From Primula veris (taxonomy: Eukaryota > Streptophyta > Magnoliopsida > Ericales > Primulaceae): a DNA stretch of 64,000 nt. Positions 23,464 to 35,802 of this stretch are shown in pieces (positions within the stretch are counted from its first letter, which is position 1; the number at the start of each line of letters is the position of its first letter). The translations under genes were made by a program, and so were the position numbers. The notes under the pieces were generated by a model. The model saw only the letters and a list, made by a program, of their open reading frames with translations, did not search any database and had not been told where the DNA came from. The stretch spans positions 11,319,697 through 11,383,696 of the forward strand of contig OY821741.1 of the NCBI GenBank assembly GCA_963682055.1, read 5' to 3'.

Positions 23464-26400
23464 TTAACTCTCTAAACGAAGATCGCCCCATTTAACATTG
23501 TATCTGGCTGCAAGATAGTGGGCTCCGACAGGACCTCGACTGCCATAAGGGTAATATTCAGGAATTGATTTTTTATCTTCTAGCTCTTTAAGTACAGGTG
23601 TAAAGAGCGACCAAGCAGCATTAAGTTCATCACTTCGAATGAACAGTCTTCTCTCTCCTTCTATAGCATCAAGGAGAAGTCTTTCATATGCATCAGGGAT
23701 CTCCTTAGAGTACCTAAAAATCAAAAGAAATTGTAACATGATATTTCAGAATCTCAGATCGTAACTTCTTCCAATATTGTTCAAGGAGCTGTACTAACGA
23801 TCAGAGATATATAGAAATTTTGGATAAATTGCAGTGCTGTTCAGTAACATATCAACATCAACCTAGAAAAGTAGCAATTAGTACGCTTTCGCTCTTTTCT
23901 TTGGAAGGTAGCATTTTTTTCGCCTTTGTATAGATAAAGAACGCTAGTTTGGGAACTAGAAGAGGAAAAAATGTGATAATAGCATACAAAGTATTAGAAA
24001 CATGATAGGTTAGTGTTTAACTATTTCGTTTTCGTACTTGAATTAATATCCCACCTATGATTTTGTTTTCTATATGGTAGACTAGGTCTACTAGATCACC
24101 AAATAATGTAATGTTAGTGTGTACTGTGTACTAATAATTGCTAAATTTTGTAGGTTTATGCAAACCTATAATTAGCAAACCTATATCTGGCAGATTGATA
24201 TGACTTCTGACGGGAATAGAGGGCGCTTCCAATGTTTAAGAAAAAAGTGTAGATTTCCAAATAACCTTCACAGACGGACACAGTAAATTAAATTAAGTGT
24301 AGATTTTCTCATAACATTCAAAGACTGGATTCGGGTGCATTAAGTATCATGATTTATGATATTTGCAGCATTGCAATATTTATATTTATTTTGGGTATAT
24401 GGTTTTTCAAAACTAGGACTCAAACCTCGTCCTGACAACTTTAATATACAAATTACAAACATGTGAAATTATTTGTTTCTATATCTATTACGAGGAAGCA
24501 TCTGCTTTTATTTCAATTAACACCAGAATATGGAAGTACAACCTTCTTGAAGCCCTGATAAAACGCACAAGAGATATTACCTTGTAGAATATAGAAGGTT
24601 TAGATTGCTTCGGTCCAATCTCATACCCAGTCCGGGCACCTTATTATTTATCTTTAGATAAATGGCTTCATCTGGTTGTACACGGATAACAAGCTCATTT
24701 GTTGCTTGGTCAAGATCAGTCCCAAAGTTGCGGTTGTATAAATTACCAGGAACATGTCTAAACTGTACTCTAATTTCGGCACTGGTAAGAACATACAACA
24801 GAAAATCAGATGTACAGAATAATCGCGTAGAAGCTTATGGATGAAAAAATGGTTTAATCATCGCCAGGCAGAGTAGTCCATGTAATTTAAACTATATTTT
24901 ATGCTTGTTTGGCTTTTAAGCAAATAAGCTGGATCTGTAAGGTTCACAAAAAAGATGGGGTCATCCAACTCAAAGCTCTATTGAGGACAGGAACCAGAAA
25001 ACCTCAGCTTCAAAGCTGGTCAACTAAACTTAAATGAAAAAAAAGGGACTTATTTAGCTTCAATCAAAGATGGCCAATTATTTCCGTACCTCCTGCTTTG
25101 ACCAATCATGATACAACTCCTTTAAAAGAAATACAAACCTACAGAATTGTACTGGTTAAATGCCAAAACAATTAGAGAAAAATTGACTTTGTGAAGAAAA
25201 AATCACAGAGAGGAAGTTTCCACTTATTTGGCAACATTTAGTATGGAAACATCTACCCAAACGGTAGTGTATGTCTGGAATTTTGGAAGACTAACCAATT
25301 CTATGAGTTACTAACAAGTTATAAGGAAGGTTTTATAGAGTCTAAAGAAGAAAACAAAACAGGTCCAAATAACAAGAATCTTTCAAGCATTATCCATATT
25401 TGACAAAGGTTCAGGCTTCCTCTGGCTGCAGCTTTCAACCAACTAAGCTGGAATTTTTTATGTGCGAAAAAAAGCTGGGTTCATCCAGCTAAAAGCTTCG
25501 AGTTTTTCAGGGCAAAAAACAGAAAAGCTCGGGTTTAAAGCTAGTTAACTAAATTCAGCCTAGGTTTAAAAGCTGCAACCAAATAAGGCCTTAGATTAAC
25601 AAACCTTTTGCTATTTAAAGCTTTCCCAGCCTTCATTAGAAAAGGGACACCATCCCATCTAGCATTGTCAATAAAAAGGGCAGCTGCGGCAAAAGTAGGG
25701 GTCAGGCTGTCTTTTGGTACAGTTTTGTCATCGGTATATCCCGGATAAGTAACACCTCCTCTCGTGTGACTTTTGTATTGTCCAACCACCATATTCTCAA
25801 GTTGCAAAGGCCTCATGGAACGAAGAACTTTCACCTGATTTCCATAAAAAATCATTAATACTTGTACAAAAAATATGGTTTGGCGCTTTGTTGTTAAAAA
25901 AACACTACAAAGAAGCACCTTAAAGCTGTCTTTTCATAGTATAGGTAATAATGCTTTTTTGGTTGAGCTTTTGAGCCAATAAGTTGGTTGAGTTTATGAA
26001 AAAGCTATCTTCATTCAGCTCTAAACTTTAGGTTTTTTAGGCATAAAGTTTCAGCATTTAAGCTGGTTAACCAAATGCAATCCCGATTCTAAGCAAAAAT
26101 ATACAAGCTGAAAAGCTGCAATCAAACAAGGCAGAAAGAAAACCCAAGTCAGTTTATCGCAAAAAGTTCTTCTCGTAGTGTAAAAGTTCATTCAAGAAAA
26201 TGAGGCAGAAAGCAAAGAACATTGAGAATAGCTAACTTAAGCTACTTCTCAAAAAAACATAAGCATAAATCTAAATTCCTTGCTATAAACGAAGAAATCA
26301 TGTGATCAATTATAAATATTGAAATCAATTATAATTTATTCTTGCTTATTTCACTGTTTGCATTTCTTATTTTTGCAGATTATAAATCAATTATTTCTTT

Positions 26401-29400
26401 GTTATAAGAATAAGCATAAAACTATACTCTTTTTGTGTTTGATTGCCTTTGAGTTTTGAACTTAATGAAATTGAACTATGCAAAAACGTCTTAACAATTG
26501 ATACTTCTATAGATATAGTAATCATGCCTAAATGACCCTTTACACGTCAATGCTTACGCTTTAGAGAATACATGCAAAAACTCTTTCGCGTTTTAAATCA
26601 TTGTGTTTAACGTAATTTTAGAATATTAACCAATTATTAGAACACAAACAGCCATCTCATCAAATGAAATGGTATTTTCAAGAATTAGAAGGCCAAAATA
26701 ATTCCTCGAAAAGAAAGAGAGAAAGATACCTTTTCATTCCTAATATCCTCTGCGTCTAAACTGACTGGGGTTTCCATAGCAAAGAGGGCGAGTATCTGAA
26801 GAAGATGGTTTTGCATTATATCTCTTATTATCCCATAATTATCAAAGTATCTGAGAAATTAGAATATTAACAAAACTTGTGAGTTAAAGAGCATGCTAAA
26901 ATCATAGATGAAACCATATAATAATATATAGAAGTATTACCCTCCTCGTCCTTCAGTGCCAAAATCTTCAGAGAATATAAACTGCACATTTCTTATGTAT
27001 TGCCTTGACCATAATGGTTCAAATATAAGATTTGAAAAGCGAAGCACTGAGAGGTTCTCGACCAATTCCTTCCCCAAATAGTGATCTATCCTGGAAAATT
27101 ATTTCACATCAATCAAATTTATCGTGCAATGTTTTAAACTATTCTGCAAACAAAGATTATACAAGCAAGGATCATGTAACCAATACAGCCCCACCAAAAA
27201 GCTGCTGCTTCTTAGTGTAAAATGTAATGAATCCAACTAGGATACAATAGAGAGGGAGCACAAACAATCAGAAAATGGTGAATCAAGTTATGAACCTAGT
27301 ACTAGCGGTAATATGCAAATACTGAGAACTATGAGAGCTTAGTGCAAACTATGAAGACTGGGTGATTCATCTGCAATTTATCTGAATCCCTTAAGGATGA
27401 TTACGGCATCAAAAGAAATAGAGTCATTTCAATGTTTAAGTTTATAAGTAAAAGTGGTAGTGAATTTCATGACACGTCTCGCCTTCATATTGGTGAAAAT
27501 CGTGACGGACCGCAAACGGTCGAATGAGGCCGGGTTGCGGTCCGGTTGTTTCCGGCCACTTCAGTGAATTTTTGTGAACGCTTGGTCACTTTTCGAGGGT
27601 CCGAATGAGTTTGTTTAAATCCTAATGAAGCATGTCTTGTTTGGTTCAACTCATCACCAATCGGATTGTGTTATTTCACTAAGAGGGTGTTCACTACGGC
27701 TATTTCAGGATTTAGTCTCGATATATCTTGAGTCACGTCAATGTATGTAGAACTTTTCAGTGATATAACTGTTTAATTTATTTACTCATCATACTTTTTG
27801 TAATTTAAAGACTACATAAATAAAAGAATTCAATAAAAGTCGCATGGAAAATTTTGTATCCGTCAAAAGGAACGTAATTGGACAGGCAACAACAACAACA
27901 ACAAAATAACTGCGAAACTTTTCTAGGCAACAACAACAACAACAACAACAACAACAAAATAACTGCGAAAGTTAGTTCAATTTTTTGTTCAATGACCTCA
28001 AATCTTGCTTGAGTTCTTCCCATATTAATATTATACATAAGAAGCAGAATCATCTTTTTCTTTTTCCCGCCAAGTTTTCCTGATCAGTATTTTCTCCAAA
28101 CAAGCCATGAAACACAAAACAAACTCAGTTACCTGAATATTTGATCTTCATCCAAATATTGTTTGAGAGATTTTGTCAATGCTGCTGAGGATTCAGCATC
28201 TCGACCGAAGGGTTTTTCCACAATTACCCTTGTCCAGCCACTTGAAGACGAAGCCGAGAGGCTCGCACATTTAACAGCGTCAATGAATATATTTGGTGGA
28301 ATTGATAAATAGTAAAGGCGATTAGAAATCCTTCCACCCTGCAGGTCAATACGTTGATAATGGCACGCAGATAAGTATACAAAGAGTACCTCATATTACT
28401 TTAGATTGTAGAAAATTAGCATTAAGATACATATTTCGGACTTAGTTTTCAGTTAGTACAACTTCTGCTGATGGGCACACACTTCAAGATATTTCTTATT
28501 GACAAACTTTATTTCACTTTTGATGGACAATTCAACATACTAATATTTGATTGACATTCAACTCACAAACTAATTTCACTTTTGATGGGCACACATCCAA
28601 CAAATGATTATGGATATAAAATACTAAATAAGTAGTCTACTCTGCCACTACATTGAAATGAAAAATTCTCACTTACACTTAAACGGAATTAAGTCTAAAA
28701 TATGTCATTTAATGGGAGTTGTTCCTTAAGATAAGTTACATTATTCAGCAGTTTTATTATATTACACCGCATTTTCTCCTGATAAGCTGCATTATTCAGC
28801 ATTTTGCTAGTTTAAAGACAGTAAATTAACTTATTTTTGTAGTCAGAATATGATCAAAATTATAAAATAAACAAATACCTCATGCTCTTTGAGTTTCTTA
28901 TCAAGGCCAGCAAAATGATCTGGGGAATCATATTGGCCAGAGTGGTAGAAACATCTTTCAAGAAATTGCTCCATTTTTAAGTCACAATTCTCCCTTCAAG
29001 ACAACAAAAAGACATAAAATTAAAAAAAATTGAATTCTAATATATTACCAAGTTAAAAAGATTTGAACCATATAAATACAAAAAATAAAATTCGACATCA
29101 AATGCAAAAATATAAAAAATAAGAGCCAGGTTCACCTTTTATCAATTCGGCAAGTAAGTGTTCTGCTAACCATGTATCTAAGTTCCGCGTCTGTCATTTT
29201 ACTCCGAGCATAACCATAAATAGTGAAATGCTGCAAAAAAAAACAAGCATGTTCTTAGCTTAACTATGTTTTACTCCAAGTATAATGACTAACAACAAAA
29301 CTATATAAAGTGAAGGTATTCAAGTTCAAAACAGAAACAAGTTATGCTCTTAGGTTGAGTTTGTTTGATATGGTTTAATCAACCCAATGAACAGCTTATT

Positions 29401-32400
29401 TGGCCAGACTACCGTCTACCTCAGTAAAAAGTCAGATCCACATCATTATTGTAAATTGTAATCAAACTGAAACAGAATATTCTTTTATCCCTAAAAGTAA
29501 GTGGTTAAGTGATCCCACTTAGGAAAGCTTACTTAGCCAGACTAAGTTTTTACAGTTTGTGAATAATATATCCTCATACTCATTGATCAATCAAGCAAGT
29601 ACATTTTTTAAGGGCTATTGGGCTTGCAATAAGGAAGCATAAATGATCTGTGAGGCGAAAAGAGTATAATGCTCATATTTCAACTAACAAATGAAGACGC
29701 TTTCTCACCCTCCACGGTCAATCGCATAAGCAAAACTGGCTTCTCATCATTTCCCAATTGATCTAGCATAAGGCTTCTTTTGTTGCAACTTTAAGCAAAT
29801 AAGCTAAATTTCTTTAGGTTAAGAAAAAAGCCAAGTTGATCCAGCTTTTTCCGGCAAAAAATAAACAGAAATTTTTTGATTTTAAGCTGGTCAACCAAAT
29901 ACAGTCCAGTTTTTACGCAGAAAAACAAAAATCTCATCTTATAAGCTGCAACCAAACAAAGCCGTAGTCTCCTTATGTTTACACTTTGTTGTTTATATTA
30001 ACATTAAGCATTGTAAAACATCAGTTTTACACTACTTATAACGTTCATCAATCATTTATACATCCACATAAATATAATTAATTAGTAAGCACTGTGGAAA
30101 GGGGGTGAAAGTGAATAAAATTAACAAACCTCTGGAAGGCAACCTTCGTAGTACAGTGCAAAAAGAGCAGGAAATATCTTTTTCTTTGCTAGGTCCCCTG
30201 AGGCTCCAACCACGGTGATACTTACGGTAGATTCATCTTTATCCGCGCTAGACACAATCATATCTTTAGAATCCAGAGGATTTTTAATGGAAGACAACCC
30301 ATCTTTATATTTCTCCAAAGGAACTTCACCTTCAGTTGGGGAAACTTCAGCAGCAGTAGCTCCTGTGGCCAAGACAAAAACATGATCAACTCACTATTAA
30401 CTATTGATTGATAATACTAAAAAAAAAAAGACGGTCCAAACAAAACCATAATCACTACCATATAGAAGGGGAATGTTGAACATAAATGCCGACAAGGAAG
30501 GGAGTAAAATGTTTGAGGACCATAAAATGGAGTTTATAACAAAGATGCTAATTTGTAGCTTTATAAGAAAGAAAAAAGATTAAATATCGAGTTGATTATT
30601 AACACAAGTCCACTCATCAAGTTTAACGAATCATATTTTTAAGTGAAAGTTTACAATGTCAAAAACCCGTTATCAACATAATTAGTTAAATATCTCGTTG
30701 CTCAATTTCAACACATTTTCTATGAACTAGAGCTCCTCACTATAACTAAAACTAAACCTTAAACTGAATAGTCAAAGTTGCTATACGTGATATACTTGTC
30801 CTGTTGTCCACAATCTCATAAACTTGCTAGCTACCTAACGCATGAAAACTTTGATACTGAATCAAATATGCTCATTGTGCGTTCCCTCAAGATGTCTAAT
30901 TTGCTAGGAAAACAACATCTTGGCTAAAGCAATTATTGGACTGAGAAAGGGCAGAAAACTCTTACTTTGCAGCTTGTTGACAATAAAAAACCATATCTGA
31001 TTAATTATACTGCAGCAATAGCCACAGCCATGTGAGTCACCTAGAGAAGTCAATGTTTCCAATAAAGACTAGAATAGAAATATGAAACTGAAAAGAAAGA
31101 AAAATGAAACTTCAATTCGTATCAACGGACAACAGTTGTCATCTTTAGGCTTGTTTGGTTGCAATTTTAAGCCTATATATATTGCTTTTTTACTTGTAAG
31201 TTATACTAGTTGGTCATCTTTAAAACCGAGCTTTTTCGAATATCTAGCCTTTATTAGAAGCTTTATGCTTAACGAACGCAGATCACATTTTTTTTCTCAG
31301 CCTCAGAGAGCAAACTCATTTGCTTAAAAGCATCATCCAAGCAATCCACAAAACACCACATTGGAATCACATCAGATGACTAATAGACAGCTAACCAAAT
31401 TAATCAAGAAGGCACAATAAAGTTGAAATTCTAGTGGCAAAATCATATTTAATACTTCTCACACACACACACATTACACATATATGTACACATACATAAG
31501 AATTGTTTATGAGCGTCCTAACCGCCTTGGGAGCGGAGCACATTGAGGCCATGCTTTCGATTACATTTAGCAAAAAGCTTAGCGTGCTTTCAAGAAATCA
31601 AGGAAATATCGATCCGAGTGATACGATCACTCGAACGAATTGCACAATACAGGCATGGTTAATGGTTGTATTAATGACACTAGGCCGATGGAGAAAATGT
31701 CATATTTAGGCTTGTTGCAAATGCAAAGTTTAGGTCGTTTACATTATTATTATTATTACTCCATTTGCTATGTTACTAGTAAGTTACTCTGCATTTTGCA
31801 ATTCTAGAAAGCTTTATGCTTAATCAAGGCACGTTTTCCTCAACCTCAAAAAAATAACTTATTTGCTTAACATTCGATCCAAACAATCTTTAGGTAAACA
31901 CTTCCAAATCACATCCGACTACTACTATCATTCTATCAATCAAAAAGGTCCAATAAAATGGGAATCCTATTCACATAATCAATTTCCAATAACCATAAAA
32001 GACACACACACATGGACGGAACCAGGAACTTTAAAGGTTTAATCAAAATACATAGAAATTTCTAATTTTTTCATCATTTTTTTATCAAAATGAAAGTCAA
32101 CTGCCCCGACTGTCTCTACTCTCTACCGAGTTCATTCCACGCCACAGTGGAGGAACTATTAACGAGCTAAAAGGAGACTCTGGCACCCCCATATCGAAAA
32201 AAAAATCGATCTTTTACCATGTATCTTAGTTATTATTTTTATCGATTTTAGCCTTTCAGCACCCCATAATTACAAAAAAAAAAAAAAAAACATTTCTAGT
32301 TCTGCCACTGCCTGCACACACACACACCACATATACTCCCTCCGTATCAATTTATATGTCCTATACGAAACGACGCGCAACTTTGACTATATAACTAAAT

Positions 32401-32748
32401 TGCCGAAATAATTTTTTAAAAAAAATTCTATCATATAGTTTAACATTTAAACCATGTAAAAAAAAATGAAAAATTTCCTTTCAGCTACGAGAAAACAATT
32501 CTAGTTCCGCAACTGCCTGCATATATAAAAATAAAAAAATGTAAGTGAGAAGTGAGAAACAGTGAAAGAGGGAACTAACCATCTTGAGAGGAAGATAAAA
32601 CATAGAAGGTTGAATGAGATTTATTAAAAATGGAAATGGGTTTATGAGAAAAATAAGAAAAATGAATAGTATTGTTGCGATGAATGGAATAATTAAATGT
32701 TGTTGGGTTATACAAAACACACTTTGCTGGTGTAGAAATCGTCCCCAT
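23464..32748 (-). CDS. G6PD: Glucose-6-phosphate 1-dehydrogenase, plastidic
   Basis: First enzyme of the oxidative pentose phosphate pathway: it oxidises glucose-6-phosphate to 6-phosphogluconolactone and makes NADPH. Ten exons (high to low): 32580-32748, 30130-30362, 29136-29230, 28879-28993, 28133-28338, 26941-27090, 26730-26850, 25605-25834, 24581-24781, 23464-23713. They join in frame to 589 codons, the normal length for plastid forms. Residues 1-56 are Ser/Thr/Asn-rich with few acidic residues, as in a chloroplast transit peptide. The NADP-binding [10 protein letters not shown] is at about 109-118 and the active-site motif RIDHYLGKE at about 273-281. Cys161 and Cys169 (CRIDKRENC) match the regulatory cysteine pair of thioredoxin-controlled plastid isoforms. 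All introns fit GT-AG. Introns carry several MITEs; intron 1 is 2.2 kb. Whether it is P1 or P2 type was not settled. Confidence 0.96.
25413..25590. mobile_element. MITE of the GTTTGGTTGCA family in G6PD intron 8
   Basis: About 178 bp with inverted ends: GGCTTCCTCTGGCTGCAGCTTT at the left and AGCTGCAACCAAATAAGGCC at the right. It shares the family's interior phrases (AAGCTGG, TCATCCAGCT, GGTTTAAAGCTAG). Its edge lies 14 bases from the exon 8 splice donor (intron begins at 25604), close enough to matter for splicing. Confidence 0.75.
25952..26132. mobile_element. MITE of the GTTTGGTTGCA family in G6PD intron 7
   Basis: Begins GCTTTTTTGGTTGAGCTTTT and ends AAAGCTGCAATCAAACAAGGC, inverted with respect to one another, about 181 bp, interior similar to the copy at 25413-25590. 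Non-coding. Confidence 0.7.
27871..27968. repeat. Duplicated (CAA)n block in G6PD intron 5
   Basis: Two copies of GGCAACAACAACAAC...AAAATAACTGCGAAA lie in tandem; the second has a longer run of CAA triplets. The repeated flank AAAATAACTGCGAAA shows a duplication of about 50 bp and not only a microsatellite expansion. Confidence 0.85.
29771..29963. mobile_element. MITE of the GTTTGGTTGCA family in G6PD intron 2
   Basis: Begins AGGCTTCTTTTGTTGCAACTTT and ends AAGCTGCAACCAAACAAAGCC, inverted ends, about 193 bp, with the family interior (TTGATCCAGCTTTTTCCGGC, AAGCTGGTCAACCAAATACA). Confidence 0.75.
31148..31342. mobile_element. MITE of the GTTTGGTTGCA family in G6PD intron 1
   Basis: Left end GGCTTGTTTGGTTGCAATTTTA is close to the consensus; the right end (TTTGCTTAAAAGCATCATCC) is degraded. 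About 195 bp. A further degenerate stretch with similar phrases follows at about 31700-31895. Confidence 0.6.
32130..32500. repeat. Decayed element ends and a Stowaway-like terminus in G6PD intron 1
   Basis: GGCACCCCCATATCG near 32182 and GCACCCCATAATTAC near 32261 recur in related form at 42934-43115. At 32337 CTCCCTCCGTATCAATTTAT matches the terminal repeat known for Stowaway MITEs (CTCCCTCCGT), followed by the AAACGACGCGCAACTTTGAC-like interior seen in the other fold-back copies. The right end is not recognisable. Confidence 0.5.
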
Positions 32749-32984
32749 TCTCTCTCTTATATATATATATATATATATATATAAGTGAATAAGTGAATAA
32801 GTATGTGTTATATATATATATATATTGTAATATGTTATAAAGTTGGCTTACGGATACTACGAGGGAGAAAGAAGTTGGTCTCTCTTTCCCTTTTGTATCT
32901 CCCAAAGGCTGCTTTTGTCTTTCTTTCTTTTCTTTTTTAACTATTTTCATTTTTTCGTTTACTATCACCTTCTCCGAGTTTTAG
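32749..32984. promoter_or_regulatory. 5' flank of the G6PD gene
   Basis: Directly upstream of the start codon is GAGAGA-type sequence and a (TA)n run (32757-32782, again near 32811-32823). No TATA box can be told apart from the TA repeats. A promoter is expected here by position only. Confidence 0.4.
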
Positions 32985-33228
32985 CAAAACCGAAACCGAA
33001 ACCGATAATATTTTTTTGTTTGTTTTTTTCGGTTTTGGTCTTTTTTATTTTTTAAACCGAACCAAATCGGGTTTTTTCGGTCAAGTTTTGGTCTTTTTCG
33101 GTTTCGATTTTTTTCGGTTCGGTTTTATTGAAAATCGAAACCGATCCGAAATTTTTTCGGTTTTTCGGTTTCGTTCTTTTTCGGTTCGTTTTTCGGTTCT
33201 GTTTTCGGTTTTTCGCCCAGCCCTAATC
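32985..33228. mobile_element. AAACCG-rich short element, copy 2
   Basis: Starts AAAACCGAAACCGAAACCGA, continues as CGGTTTTTCGGTTTCG-rich sequence and ends TTTTTCGCCCAGCCCTAA. It is largely the opposite orientation to the copy at 21985-22272. The GGGCTGGGC-type end supports a non-autonomous hAT-like element. It lies about 240 bp upstream of the G6PD start codon. Several overlapping open frames here are artefacts of the repeat. Confidence 0.6.
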
Positions 33229-34470
33229 ACTGGGTCGAAGGGCCCAGGAAAGGAAAAAAACTTGCGCGAAGGACGTTTTCTTCTTTGCCTTCTCCTCTCC
33301 AAAGGCCAAGGGAGAGACAGCACCTCTTTCCTTCGGTAGCTCTTTTGGTTTCCCAAAAATAGCGGTAGCTGTGGCAAAGTCCGCTTGCTGCTATGTGTAT
33401 TCGGTATAAACTCGTAAAACCCATAACAGACATACCAGAATAAACGCAGTCAATGGCTCTAATCGATTATTTACTTCTATGTTGGATTCAAATCGGAATT
33501 TTAAATTGCGTCGTATAGAAAGAGAAAGAGGGATTTTTCCATTTAGTACCTATTGAAACATTAGTTTTTTTTTTACAATTCCGTCTATTATTTTTTTTAC
33601 CAAACGTTAGTCTTATTGAAACTACTGTAATGAAATGACCAAAACAGTAGTCAGAGTTGACGGAATTTCACTAAACTAAAAAAAATCAAAGTTCACGGTA
33701 CTAATAAAAAAGTTCATAGTTTGTGATAGTAAAGTATAATCAAACCCCTTATTGGTATTTTACTCTTATAAAAATGATGCAAATTGTTTGACATACCGTG
33801 TCACTCACTTTTATCAAGGATTTTACCTTGAGAATATGTGTTTTGCTTTGACAATATGTCAATGATTGTTTGATTTAACAATAAATTAACGATTATAACT
33901 TATGATATGTACTGTCAAGGTAAAACTCTTTCAAATTTCCACTAAACCACTAAATAAAGATATCATTTTTTGTCCATTCAAATAGGGTTAGGAATGAATG
34001 CCATGCAAATTCTTGATTACATGAAAAGTGTCACGGAAATTGGAAATTATTAAAGCTTCAAATCTGGAATTTTTCAGACTAACCCCTTTGTCGCAAGCGA
34101 TTCCTCCGATATATTTAATTTATTGGTACAATATTTTAAACTTAGGAAAAGTATATATATTTTGACATATGTGTCATTCAACAACCTAGATAATTGATAG
34201 TAGACACATACATCCAGAAAACATAAATAATCAAGAAACTTATGGAAAACCACTATTCAAATGAAATTAAACTTAACAACATATATAGTATTAAAGTAGC
34301 AATAACAGATACGTTGGAAAAAGCTACTACATTATAAAAGAATATGTGAAGAATATTAGCTTCAGCTAATACTGTAAAAAGACGAAACCGAACCTTAAAA
34401 TGGTTTACCTTAATTTTAAATATAAAAAGGAATATTGTGTTTGCACCATAACAAACCTGAAATTTCTATA
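33229..34470. other. Intergenic DNA, no gene seen
   Basis: A GC-richer patch (33240-33340) has open frames on both strands but no recognisable family; the rest is AT-rich with no splice-consistent coding. Confidence 0.45.
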
Positions 34471-34621
34471 TGAGTGGTGATATAAATAGAGACTTTTTGA
34501 CATAGGCTCTCGTGGAGACTTAATGTAGACCATCAGATCATATATACAAGGGTAAATCAATGATTAATACTAAGTCTCTGCAAGAGTCTCTGTCAAAAAA
34601 TCTCTCATTATATCGTCACTA
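34471..34621. repeat. Long imperfect inverted repeat (hairpin)
   Basis: The left arm (about 34471-34523: GTGATATAAATAGAGAC, TTTTTGACATAGGCTCTC, GAGACTTAATG) pairs with the right arm (about 34568-34621: TACTAAGTCTCTGCAAGAG, TCTCTGTCAAAAAATCTCT, ATATCGTCAC). Arms are about 53 nt with roughly three quarters or more paired, and the loop is about 45 nt. It is probably a MITE; its shape would also suit a small-RNA precursor. Confidence 0.65.
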
Positions 34622-35367
34622 TTTCGGAGTGATTCGGTACTTTTACTACTATCTTAATAAATGCTTCTACATCCATAAAACTCAACTAATATAAACTCGA
34701 CCTTGTTTGCTTACAAATATCACTTCTTTTTTGTCTTTTCTCAATTCCAATACAGAAAGTATATTCCTTTTACATGTTAAGAAAACACAAGTTTCAGTTG
34801 GAGTATTTGTTTAAGCTGAATAAGACAAATTTTGCAGGTCAAATTTATGTTTATACAGTAGAGATTTTAATTTTTTTGCTGATATTTCAACTTATATCGA
34901 CTCTTATTTTCGATTTTAATAAAGGAAAGAAATGTACAGAAGTCACGGAGAGGAGTCGAGGCGATGTGAAGGCGTCTAGGTGGTGAAACAATATATTTTC
35001 ATCGTTTTTTTTTTCCGTACTTTTAACCTAAAGCCCTCAAAAAAGTGTTGAAGTAAAAAAAGGTCTCTTGGGCGCCTCATGACTAGTCTACAGATACATT
35101 GCGATAAATTATAACTTCAAGAAAAGTTAATAAGACATGTTGAACACTTTAACTTAAATGGGAATGAGCATAATTGTTTGCCTAATTGTTTCTTCATATT
35201 CAACAATTCAAATGATAAGCATAGGCCGGTACAGGACAGGTAAATGGCATATTATGCAAAGATCTTCCGGTTTTTTTGATAATGTGTGGTACATGATCCC
35301 TCTTACTGTCATTTCGTAGAATTATATCCATAAGACCATAACAGATCTTATAACATGATCAAGTTAA

Positions 35368-35406
<39 letters not shown>

Positions 35407-35802
35407 CCGATTCTTTTGACAACTTCAGATAAAACAAGCATTTCACAACTTCAAACGGATCGAAATTGGCCAATTGTTCATAGACTCAGATTCTTGGTAA
35501 TCGATATGTATTTTCTTTTGTCTTTGTGCTATTACTAACGTCCTATAAAGACATTGTTTGGTTGCAGATTTAAGCTCAGTTTTTTTGTTTTAATGATGAA
35601 AAGTTGAATGTGGTTGATCAACTTAAAAGGTGATGTTCTGTTATTTTTTTCCATAAAAAAGTTAGAAGCTCTAAGCTAGGGAACATGTTTTTTGCCGCAA
35701 CCTCAAAGAATCCACCTTCTTTGCTTAAAAGATGCAACCAAACATGGTCATGGCCTCGAAAAATGAGAACAGAAAATCCACCAAGAGAACCCTTGATCTA
35801 TT
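34622..35802. other. Intergenic, (TA)n tract and one MITE
   Basis: (TA)n at about 35370-35404. At 35551-35748 is a copy of the GTTTGGTTGCA MITE family (ACATTGTTTGGTTGCAGATTT ... AAAAGATGCAACCAAACATG). No gene seen. Confidence 0.6.

Noticed and set aside
30121..30372. ATG near the start of G6PD exon 2 as the true start codon
   Set aside because: The upstream exon 32580-32748 joins in frame through GT-AG sites and supplies a transit-peptide-like N-terminus; the ATG at 30370-30372 lies in intron sequence before the acceptor.
32708..33433. Overlapping open frames on both strands near the G6PD promoter
   Set aside because: They come from the AAACCG-rich repeat and TA runs, which lack stops by composition.
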